A stretch of 64,000 nt of DNA from NCBI RefSeq assembly GCF_021134715.1, contig NC_060017.1, forward strand, positions 7,068,001 to 7,132,000, read 5' to 3'. Shown here piece by piece: positions 37,039 through 46,302 of this stretch; positions within the stretch are counted from its first letter, which is position 1; every line of letters begins with the position of its first letter. The notes below the pieces were generated by a model. The model was not told the origin of the DNA and did not search any database. It worked only from the letters and a program-made list of their open reading frames with translations. This DNA comes from Daphnia pulex. Its lineage: Eukaryota > Arthropoda > Branchiopoda > Diplostraca > Daphniidae. The position numbers and the translations under genes are program-made.

Positions 37039-38898
37039 ATGCTTTCATCCAGCATGACGAGAGTTTCTCCACAATCAATAGTTCTACGAAAGAATAGCCC
37101 TATTCTTAGTTTTATCAGGACAAAAGTTTCTAAGAGATTTTCGAACAAAAGCCAGGAGGAATCATTGCCAGGTAAATGCAAAAGACGGAAAGTTTTGGGA
37201 AGAAATCTAATACTTTTTTTTATTATATAGTTTATCAGTATACTTCAGGCAAAAACGAAAAGAAGACAAAAGTTTTCACGTGGGGATTAGCCGAACATGG
37301 TGCATTAGGAGAAAGAGAGTTTTTGAAACCAATCAGACAAGGGCGAAGACCAGTTGAATATATGCACAGACCGTACAGATTGGGATTTGCAGACGAAAAT
37401 GAAGTAAATTATTACTGGCATAAACTTTACACCCTAAAAAACCTATTTTGCATTCCAGGTTACAGATATCGCAGCTGGTTATGGATTTACAGTGTTTGCT
37501 GCCAAAAGCAAGAAATCATCATCACAACTTTTTGGAACAGGCCTTAATACAGACTCACAAATTGGTATGAACATAAATAAAGTATGATGAATTTCACTAA
37601 TTTTAATTCACATGAAAATTAATATTTTAGGTTATCATTCTGTAAGGAAAGATCACCCATTAGAACTCATTGTAGAGCCTGTTCCTATTCATCTACCTAA
37701 TGATAAAACTTCCGTCGCCGGAGTTGCATGTGGAAGGGCTCATACTCTTGTTCTTACGGGAAAATCCGAAGTTTTAACACTAGGACATAATGGTTATGGG
37801 CAATGCGGTCGACACATAGTTGAAAATGAAGATTATCAGCGTCAGTCAACAGTTCACACAATTCGGATTGACGAAAAAATTTCTCAAGTCGCATGTGGAC
37901 AAGATCATTCGTAATCGTATCTTTTTTTTTCTTTACTGTCGTCGGATTACCCATAACAAATTTTCTAATCTTAGGATGTTTATATCAGATCAAGGATCAG
38001 TGTGGGCGTGTGGTTGGAGCGCAGATGGACAAACTGGTTTAGGGCATTATAATAATACAGATCGAATTTCCAAGTGTGTTGGAGATATCGTTGGAGAGAA
38101 AGTCATTAAAGTGACAAGCAGTGCTGATTGCGTTCTTGCGCTAAATGGTATAATTTTTTTTTTTAATTTCTTGATTTCCTGATGTGTACTAGTTGAATTG
38201 GCATTTTTTTAAAGTTAATTTTTATCATTCTTGTGTTGTTTTTTTCCCCCTCATAGATAAAGGGCAGGTCTTTGGATGGGGAAATTCAGAATATGGTCAA
38301 CTACGCCTAGCCACCGCCGAAATGCAATTGCATACGCCACGTCATTTACCCCTTCCATCTAGTTTGGGGAAAATAGTTGATGTTGCGACAACAGGGACAG
38401 CTTGCTTAATACTAAATGGTATGTGAAATTTAAACAAAGTAAAATCTTTCCAATTTCAAAAGAATTAATATAAAAATGTGTATAATTATGTAAATAGATG
38501 CTGGAGAAGTATTTGTTTGGGGCTATGGAATCCTGGGGAAAGGCCCCGTGGTGGACCGGAGTCAAGAACCAACCGCCATCCCATTAACCTTGTTTGGCTG
38601 TAACGAATTCAATTCAGAGATAAAAGTAACATCTGTATTTGGTGGACTAAGCCAATTTGCTGCCATAACAAATACTGGTGATCTCTACATTTGGGGAAGA
38701 AATAGATTTGGATCCCTTGGCCTAGGGCATCTTCATAATCAATTTTTCCCTATAAAGGTAATATCCACAAGATTTATCTAATGCCTAAATAATTTTTACA
38801 GTATTTTGATTTTCTTTCTAGATAAGTATTCCCGGATACGTAAAGAAATTTAGTATTGGTGTAGACCACTGCGTTGCTCTGTGTAAATCTTACGTTTA
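37039..38898 (+). CDS. RCC1L: RCC1-like G exchanging factor-like protein, mitochondrial
   Basis: Mitochondrial RCC1-family beta-propeller (WBSCR16). In mammals it acts in mitoribosome assembly and in exchange on the mitochondrial GTPase OPA1. The N-terminus from ATG 37039 is basic and Ser-rich (MLSSSMTRVSPQSIVLRKN), consistent with a mitochondrial presequence. RCC1 repeats follow across about seven exons: FTWGLAEHGALG, VACGRAHTLVL, GHNGYGQCGR, VACGQDHSMFI, CGWSADGQTGLGHYN, GWGNSEYGQL, VFVWGYGILGKGP and IWGRNRFGSLGLGHL, ending GVDHCVALCKSYV. GYGILGKGP and ADGQTGLGHYN identify RCC1L among RCC1 proteins. The ATG three codons into the open frame is used; the frame upstream opens only from a TTG. 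An AATAAA lies about 20 bp after the stop. Confidence 0.94.
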
Positions 38899-39372
38899 AA
38901 TTTATTCTAAGTAAAAATAAATGAATTCTATTCGATTTTTCATTGATGAAGCTACGCAAATCACAAAACAATGATTTAAAATGAAAATTTCGTTTTTCAT
39001 GAACTTCATGAAATGGTTGTTTGTACATTTAATGTATTTTTTATCGAAATTATTTTTTTCGAAACTTTAATGGTGATATGCTATTTTGATTTATTTTTTT
39101 TTGTGGAAAAAAATCACAAAAACAGCCCTGGATACCTTTGCTACCTGAAAATGACATTCCGATTTATCGGCAAAAGTAGTTGCAAATTTTGACACTAGAT
39201 GGTGATCGATATAAATGTTTACTTGGTGGTCGTGGAGAACAAATCTAAAGGGTTATGTCGATGTCGATAGTTGTGTTTAGTTTGTTCTCGCTGTGCCATT
39301 CCCAGTTTACAACAAGTTCCTAAATTTTTCCAACTAACCACAACTTCGCCACTTCAGCTACCATGTAACTTA

Positions 39373-39563
39373 ATGACCGAAGAATTATTGATGAATGAAA
39401 AAAGGTAAGAATAACATATCTTATTATTACTACCACATCAAACACATTGACAAGTTGTAGGACTATCTTGGCATTGACAACAATAAATTATAAAAAGTAT
39501 ATTATTCTTTCATCTGACAGGTTCTCCCTAAACTCAAGTTATTGGTACTTCCAAAGCAGTTGA
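39373..39563 (+). CDS. Candidate 24-residue spliced small ORF
   Basis: ATG at 39373 reads MTEELLMNEK, crosses the predicted 39405-39520 intron in frame and ends in WYFQSS at TGA 39561-39563. It is preceded at 39363-39368 by ATG immediately followed by TAA, a start-stop element. No homology is recognised, and this may be chance. Confidence 0.2.
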
Positions 39564-39962
39564 TGATAGTGTTAATCAAGTAGTGATTTACTGTTGTTGG
39601 ATTCCCAACAGAAAAGCATGCAGCAAACTTCCAAAAGCAAAGAGAGGTAAAACTGTGCTGCTATTTTAGTTCTTGCCGAAATGTGTAAATGAAAACAGTT
39701 TGTGTCTTTTTTCAGTGAAGAAATTGGCAACCAACCAAAATTCTATTTTATTTATTATTATCACAGATTGTCTTTAAGTTATGTTTACTTGGAATTTTGA
39801 GAATTCATCATGTTGACAGCAGTTTCGATTATTTTTGTTAATTTTTTATTTCGATTTTGCTTAATCGACTAAATGAATCATCTGGTTTTCTATCCAAGAG
39901 AAAGTAAAAGGGCAATATCACGGTCCCCTATGTTCTTTGTCTGCTACCTTGAATTTCCCTCT

Positions 39963-40555
39963 TTGACTTCATGTCCACTCTTTGAGGTATTGCTTGGTGT
40001 CTCTGCAATCTTCTTGTAATTTTTTTTATCTAAAGTAAAATCCATTCTTATTTCAGTTTAATCCTGCGCCGCTATTCAATGGACTGAATCCATTGAACCT
40101 GGCGAGTGACGAGAGATTAGCGACGACGTGTTGTCATTCAGCAATCCACTTGCGTGCCGTCCTCTTTCGTCGCTCCGGGGCAGGGGGAGTTGAGCCTGCT
40201 CCAGCTACGCGGCCAGAATCTTTCGACTACCCCTTAGGATAGATTTTATTTACAGGTTTTTCTAAATTTGCATGACAGACTTTATGAGAAGTCATGTCCT
40301 TTGAAGAAAACGGACAGTGAGCCAGTGACTATACATACATTCAACAAGGTCCCTTGTTTGATAACCAGTTGGCTGCTACCCTTTCACTAAAATGGGTCCT
40401 CTTGATTTGAGGTATTGCTTTCTGTCACAATCGTATTTAAAATTACTGTCATCCAAATAAATTGTTCATTCTGCTTACAGGGTAACTCCTTCGTTGCTTA
40501 TCATGGACTTCATCCATTGGTGAAAACTGACGAGAGCTGAAAACTGACGAGAGAA
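39963..40555 (+). repeat. Tandemly duplicated exon-intron unit
   Basis: Two units about 425 bp apart share sequence around both splice junctions. The donor side TTTGAG/GTATTGCTT occurs at about 39980-39994 and 40406-40420. About 70 bp later, each downstream exon has a related block: ATGGACTGAATCCATTG followed by GACGAGAGA near 40078, and ATGGACTTCATCCATTG followed by GACGAGAG near 40503. The second unit also repeats CTGAAAACTGACGAGAG internally. Confidence 0.5.
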
Positions 40556-40704
40556 TGCTGTAATTCAAGACTAATTAGTTGTGTAGTTGTTAGATAAATT
40601 AAAAGTGCATACCTGGGCTCCCTTCTTTTCTGTGGCCCCGTTTCCCTAACTAACCACTAACCAACGCCCGCCGGTGGTCACTCACCCGCTGTGAAACCAG
40701 GAGG

Positions 40705-40790
40705 AGGGGAGGGCTCTGGTCGAACGGGGACTTGGAAGGCGCTTGATCTGAGGGTCATGAGTCTAACCCGGAAGCCTAGTAGTGACTAAT
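40705..40790 (+). repeat. tRNA-like fragment, possible SINE head
   Basis: GC-rich island. TGGTCGAACGG (40718-40728) resembles a Leu/Ser-type tRNA A-box region, followed by AAGGCGC. About 35 bp further, GGGTCATGAGTCTAACCC (40752-40769) resembles a degenerate B-box/T-arm. It does not fold as a complete tRNA, so a tRNA-derived SINE relic is the better guess. Confidence 0.3.
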
Positions 40791-40873
40791 CGCTCCCCAG
40801 TAAAACTTGCCTCGCACTCTTCTCTCCTCTTCCATTTCCAGGTAATCTCCCTGGATCTACGCCGACACTGCAT

Positions 40874-41403
40874 GTGCGAGTTTTAGCAAGCAATGCGTCA
40901 CCCAATTTGACAAAAAGTGATGGTTTATTTTTTGCGGAAAGTGCGTCTGACGGTCAAAACAATTTCTAATTCAACAGTCACATGTAGAATTTTGGATCTA
41001 TTCTACTGGTACAAATCACGATTCTTTCATTTTGATTATTTATGAGATGTGTTAACAAAAATTGTGGGTAACCAATAAATCGAACTAATCCACTTTTTCA
41101 GAATATCTTGAAGTGGTTTTAGATCACTTAAGTGTGTTTAGATTTTCTTGTGATCTCAAACACTTCAAAGTATTCTGAAAAGAGGATTAGTTCGATTTAT
41201 TGGTTACCCACAATTTTTCTTAACACATCTCCTAAATAATCAAACTGAAAGAATCGTGATTTGTACCAGTAGAATAGATCCAAAATTCTACATGTGACTG
41301 TTAAATTAGAAATTGTTTTGACCGTCAGACGCACTTTCCGCAAAAATAAACTATCACTTTTTGTCAAATTGGGTGACGCATTGCTTGCTAAAAAGCCTCG
41401 CAC
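40874..41403. mobile_element. 530-bp foldback element (MITE-like inverted repeat)
   Basis: Two arms of about 250 bp are near-perfect reverse complements. The left arm runs from GTGCGAG at 40874 to about 41128, and the right arm from about 41150 to CTCGCAC at 41403. They are separated by a loop of only about 20 bp. Differences are few: small indels near the outer ends and scattered single-base changes. Neither arm encodes protein. No clear target-site duplication is visible at the ends. High arm identity suggests recent origin or ongoing gene conversion. Confidence 0.85.
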
Positions 41404-41800
41404 AAAAAAAATTGTCTTGAACCGGACGCTCTGTTTATTGAATTATTAATTTTATGTACGTTCCAGAATACAAATGGGTTTTACATGTTACACATATATT
41501 TTATTCATTCAACAACATTATACATATATTACAAACATTTGTGGGGAAATTGGGGTTGAAGGAATAGATGTTGGTGGAGACTATGGGGTTTGAGGAATAT
41601 ATGTGGTTGCATGGGTTGGTATATGGATGTGATTAACAAAGGATTTTATTTCTACCTCATTAAACCAACTACGACTTCTTGTTAATGAAAATCAAATGCC
41701 TCCCCCCCAATCTCCTCCTAATTGGTTTCCCAATCGCGAAGGCATGTTTATTATTTGTTCAACGTAAAAATTCCCCGTATTACTATTTTTGTTTTTTCAT

Positions 41801-42011
41801 TCTCAACATATAAACGGTTAACTTCATAAACGCAAATAGCAATTAGATAAAATACTGGATGTAACTCCTGTAGCATAACACCAGCGATTCAACACCAAGG
41901 AACTGTTTGTTCCTTTTCAACATATTAACGGTTGTATGCATAGACACAAATAACAATTAAAACTGGATGTAACTTTTGTGCACAACACCAGCAGTCCGGC
42001 ACCAAGGAACA
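41801..42011 (+). repeat. Tandem duplication of a unit of about 105 bp
   Basis: Copy 1 (41801 to about 41904) and copy 2 (about 41914-42011) align throughout. Both start TCAACATAT.AACGGTT, contain CTGGATGTAACT and end ACACCAGC...CACCAAGGAAC. Copies are diverged by scattered substitutions and small deletions. Confidence 0.65.
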
Positions 42012-42056
42012 GCAACAGTATAACTCGATGCAAAAATTCTTTCACCAATGTAGGCT

Positions 42057-43032
42057 GCAACAACATGCCATATTGGAAAGCAACATCACTAACCTATGAC
42101 CAAAATTGAATTAATGTTTGCATCAATGGAATTTTGTTATTAAATAAAAAAATGGAGTTAACCCAAATATTCTATGGCAAAATTATCTGATAACTATAAT
42201 TGAAAAAAAAATTTACATGAAACTAGATTACTCATTTAAGATTTAAATACAAATTCATTTGAAATTTGTATACTCTGTAGCAAAAACAAAAACATTCTAC
42301 AGTATCTGCCTATCTTGTTAAGAAATTCCTCTTAAGCAATCCATAACTCAATACATGTGATTGAATGAAAGAGCAGTTGACTTGATGATATCCCCAAATG
42401 TTAAAATTAACCAATGTAAGCAATTATAGTAGTCCAAGCATGATACTTCCCCAGTTAAAACTTATAATCTTTATCAAATTACCATTTCAAGAAGGCTTCT
42501 TGCAGTTCTACTAGATGTCCAACATTTCGGCAACCACAACACAGCATGATACAGCGTCAACTCAGATATGGCTTATCCAATAAGACTTGAAGCATGGAAC
42601 TCTCCCACACTCCAGGACAACATCAGAACCAAAGACTGCATGCAACAGCTCAATTTATTCACACATTTCACTGGATGACTGCAACAAATCCATGTACTGC
42701 AACAAAGAAACCCAGACTTCACCTGGCTATTGAAAAACAAAATCAAGTTACTATCAAGGAACAGAATCTCATGTCATGCAACAAAACAAAAGAAGTATGA
42801 AGTTAACTATACAATCTCTAGAATTACCTTGATAAATCTTACAAAGAAATCTGTAATTGTCAAGTTTTTCAAACTTAAAAATAACAAATGTAAACCACAT
42901 TTCCATCGTCTTAACTAAGCTGGAACAACATGCCATTTTGGACAGCAAAATGGCTGCTATGTAAATGTAAAGCTATAACCAAAATGAAATTAATCGTCAG
43001 CATCAATTGAAATGTTACATGGAACAATAAAT
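42057..43032 (+). repeat. Dispersed repeat pair, block 1
   Basis: A block at 42057-42148 (CAACATGCCATATTGGA ... CCAAAATTGAATTAAT) recurs in diverged form at about 42922-43032 (CAACATGCCATTTTGGA ... CCAAAATGAAATTAAT). The later copy adds an insertion after the start. Coordinates span both copies and the sequence between. Confidence 0.5.
42588..42920 (+). repeat. Dispersed repeat, block 2 copy A
   Basis: Contains TGAAGCATGGA, AAAGACTGCATGCAACAGCT and ACTTCACCTGGCT in the same order and spacing as copy B at 44309-44632. No coding potential recognised. Confidence 0.6.
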
Positions 43033-43863
43033 TAATGTTACATTATGTCATACTCGTACTCGAGCAATGCAGCTAACTGGGTTCCCTTTCTCTCAGAAGC
43101 CACGAATCAACTAACAAAACATCAAGAAGGTAGAGGCTAAAGGGCTAGGCCTAGGCGGCTAGCCTACGCACAATAACTAAAGATAAACATGGCCACCAGA
43201 TGTCCAGCCATGAGCCCATAACCATAAAAAAAATACGAATTAACGACCATATCGGCATATCCATCAGGACTTCATTTTAGAGAAAATTTCAGTCAGGCAT
43301 TAACGAAGACGTGATAAATTTGCGTTGAAACTATTTGCCGGCCTGTCAGTTGCAAGAAACGGATGGTCGTCTTTCAGTTCGAATTTCATTTACTTAAATG
43401 TCAAACTGATATATCCCGTGTTGTTTCAACCACGTGAAAGCGGATGAGGCACCCGTGAATAAACCCGGTAGCAATTAGGTAATAGAGAAACAAAAGAGAA
43501 CTTGGCGAATTTTCAGTACACTATCACTTCATGAAACTAAACAACGTTTCGATACCTTAGAACCAACCAAGCAGTCAAGCACCAACGAAGCAGCGGTTGG
43601 CACAGTGGACTAGATGATCGTTGGGTCATAGCAGAGCTCTTTCCGAAATCGGTAGACGAGTTTGAGATGAATCCGTAATTCTCCTGACGCGAATCGAAGG
43701 ACGGAAGGGTGCCGAGTGCAAGGAAACAAAAAATGAGGTAAACGACGATCTCTGTGTCCATGCCGATTTGCCTCACGTTCAGTTAGAATGTTCCGGTGAG
43801 TGCTCCCTATGATGTTCAGAAGATGGAGGCCCATCAACACTACCGTGGCGGTGCCAAGGAGTA

Positions 43864-43926
43864 TCAATGTAGGTTGGGGGCCAGCAAAGCCGCAGCAAAG
43901 CAAGTAAGTAGAAGGATAACTTTCAT
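43864..43926 (-). other. Signal-peptide-like 20-residue ORF, possible gene remnant
   Basis: ATG 43926 in the context ATCATGAAA reads MKVILLLTCFAAALLAPN and stops four triplets after the hydrophobic core. That is the form of a secreted-protein first exon, but no donor site precedes the stop. A frame-shifted open stretch continues downstream (to 43610). It may be a broken secreted-protein gene or chance. Confidence 0.25.
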
Positions 43927-44308
43927 GATGAGAACTCTGATATACGACGGTTTAGGTTACGTAAAGGCCACTGCCGCCGAAAGGAGCATGAGATGCCCAG
44001 ATGAACCTTAAATATTTGTGAAAGACCGTTGAAAAGATGGAAATTTAGTTACTATTACGTTGTACCTAAGAAGTGAGTGCCAGAATCAGGAGCCGATCTG
44101 TCAGTGTCGAACGGGTAAATAACGCCAACAATAAAGTTGATAATGACGGCCAGATTGAAGAGAATTTGATTCTAGATGGACATGGGCGAACTGACTTGGA
44201 GACTAAAAGTTGTTTGGGGATCTCAAACCACAGGTGGGCGTATTTGACAGGTGTGACTGGTTCTTGCAAGTCCAGCATTGATTCAGACATGATTGATTCC
44301 ATAAAACA

Positions 44309-44632
44309 TGAAGCATGGAGCTCTTTCACACTTCAGGATAACACTGCCACCAAAGACTGCATGCAACAGCTTAAGGTGCACATTAGACTGCAACGAAGAA
44401 GCTCAAACTTCACCTGGCTGTTAATCCTACTTGAAAAAAAAAATCAATTACTATTGCGGAACAAAGTCTTGTGTGACATAACAAAATTACACAAGTAAAA
44501 TTAAAATATTGAATCTCTCAGAATTACTTTAAAAATGTTACAAAAGAATCAACAAGCTTTTCCAACAAAAAAAAGACAGTTCAAACCAATGGAAATTAAA
44601 TAATGTAAGCCACATTTCTGGTCTTAACTGAA
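44309..44632 (+). repeat. Dispersed repeat, block 2 copy B
   Basis: Second copy of the repeat at 42588-42920, same orientation, with landmarks AAAGACTGCATGCAACAGCT, ACTTCACCTGGCT and CCACATTTC.GGTCTTAACT. Diverged with indels. Confidence 0.6.
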
Positions 44633-44896
44633 ACTGAGAATCCACTGAGAAGCAAGTCTAATCAGTAATCATTAACAAGCAGAATCTGTAACCCTATCAT
44701 TAGAAAGTTTTATCAACATAATAACCTTAATTCTGCGAGTGACGAAACGTTAAAGCAGGTAGGCCTACACATAAACGCATGGGCATGAACGATGGGCTGG
44801 GCATGAGCAATGAGTGATGAGCACTCAGCGTCAGCACCAAACGTATCGAAAAACAATGGCGGATGGATGTCGTCTGTATTCTGTAACGAAGATGCG

Positions 44897-44911
44897 AGCG
44901 CCATCTAGTGG
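44897..44911 (-). promoter_or_regulatory. Perfect CTCF-like site
   Basis: The minus strand reads CCACTAGATGGCGCT, matching all 15 positions of the CTCF consensus CCASYAGRKGGCRSY. It stands between the repeat-rich interval and the ACOT13 gene, about 390 bp upstream of the ACOT13 start codon. Confidence 0.55.
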
Positions 44912-45285
44912 ACATAATTTAAATTTGAAGGTATGTCAAACCGTAAAAACTTCATTCCAAACAACTCCTGTTTAGTACCTTCGTTGCATGAGGCGTCTGC
45001 AACCCACGGAAAATTATTTGTTTATTTTTTACTCGACAATCCACATTGTTATTTATTTTAGAAAGTTTTTTTTATGTTTAAGTTAAATTACTGAGTTAAT
45101 GCTACCACTGCCAGCGTGTTTATCATTTCCCTTAAAACTATTTGTCACAAATATTCATACTTATTGTTAAGTTGTCATATAAAAAATTGAAAATAGTCTC
45201 AGCTCTCGATCGTTTTAGAAGATAAGTTATAAGACATATCTGAAAGATTACTATACGAATAAGTCAGTATTTTTTTTTGGACGCC

Positions 45286-46024
45286 ATGTGTCTGAAGAAT
45301 AAATTACAATTTCTTCAAAGTATTTGGCGGCAACGAATTACACAAGGCCACACAAGTTTTGATCAAAAGATTTACCAAAAAGTATAAATTTATACAAATC
45401 ATAGAAATTATACCTAAATGATAATAAACATGGAACTTGAATATAGGTAAAAATTGTTGCTGGAGGTGAAGGAACCTGTGAAGTAGAATTTCAAGTTGAC
45501 GAAGAACATACAAATCCAGCTGGCTTACTTCATGGAGGATTTTCGGCTTGTCTCATTGATTCTGTTTCTACATTGGCCCTATTAACGCATCCAAGACAAG
45601 TACCTGGTGTATCTGTCAACCTCAACATAACGTAAGTAATACACAAAACCTTATAGAACTTTCACTGCTCTCATCCGAAACAAATTGTGTTTCCAATCAA
45701 TAGTTTCCTCCATTGTATGCATTGATGACACACCTTTTCTTTTTACCATCCACCATACCGGACCTCCATCACTATTTATGATTGATATCTTGCTACTTGC
45801 TAGGTACTTGAAAGCGGCTAAAATTGGAGACAATATCCTGGTCAAAGCAGCTACGGATAAAGTGGGGAAGAATTTGGCTTTTCTCAATGTCCAGATCGTC
45901 AACAAGCAAAGCGGCGCGATTCTTGCTCAAGGTCCGTTTCTTTAAAATCTCTTGTTTTCCTAAATTGTTTACATTACTCTGTACGTTTCATTTGGTAGGA
46001 AGTCATACCAAGTACCTTGTCTGA
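45286..46024 (+). CDS. ACOT13: Acyl-coenzyme A thioesterase 13 (hotdog fold)
   Basis: Small thioesterase hydrolysing medium/long acyl-CoAs; ACOT13/THEM2 is mitochondria-associated and tetrameric in mammals. Four exons (45286-45381, 45447-45631, 45804-45931, 45999-46024) give 144 residues, near the human 140. Exon 1 begins MCLKNKLQFL and ends SFDQKIYQK, aligned with the FERVLGK helix of the family. Exon 2 has EEHTNPAGLLHGGFSACLID, containing the active-site HGG turn and acidic residue, then PGVSVNLNIT. Exon 3 has YLKAAKIGDNI and LAFLNVQI. Exon 4 gives GSHTKYLV and stop. The donor of exon 3 (GTCCGT) is weak but the frame and homology demand it. Confidence 0.92.
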
Positions 46025-46302
46025 ACAGTCTGTATTCATTCAGCAACAATAATTACGTAGACATAGCAGGACGACCTCCGTCACAGACTCACCAGCAGCA
46101 ATTGTAACATGTATGTACGTTACAAACACATTGGTATGAGAAACAAAATCTATTAGACATATACACCACATACTGTATGAGCGTCAAATTGCCACTTTAA
46201 ATAGGTTCTTCATTAAGTACATAAATTATATATATATTGTATAGACATCATGACTGGGAAATATTATATAATGAATAGAAATCACTCTTGAATATATTCG
46301 TT

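Larger units (their letters stand above)
39250..40870 (+). ncRNA. Possible spliced noncoding or micropeptide transcript
   Basis: No long ORF, but a row of good plus-strand splice signals. These are a donor at 39405 (AAAAG/GTAAGA), acceptors ending at 39520 (CATCTGACAG) and 40056 (TTATTTCAG), and donors at 39647 (AGAGAG/GTAAAA) and near 39986 and 40412 (both TTTGAG/GTATTGC). Further acceptors end at 40480 (CTGCTTACAG) and about 40850 (CATTTCCAG). Successive exons begin with related sequence (GTTCTCCC, GGTAACTCC, GTAATCTCC). I looked for C/D-box snoRNAs in the introns and found no convincing C/D pair. Extent and strand are tentative. Confidence 0.25.
43033..44896. other. Repeat-rich intergenic stretch
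   Basis: Apart from the small signal-peptide-like frame and repeat copy B listed separately, I see no gene here. Open frames on both strands between 43540 and 44330 are mutually overlapping, lack domain similarity and are probably chance. Confidence 0.45.

Noticed and set aside
39405-40056. Intronic C/D-box snoRNAs in the possible host transcript
   Set aside because: I looked for paired RTGATGA and CTGA boxes with flanking complementarity and found none convincing.
40705-40790. Functional tRNA gene
   Set aside because: No seven-base acceptor stem or proper anticodon arm can be formed; only A- and B-box-like words remain.
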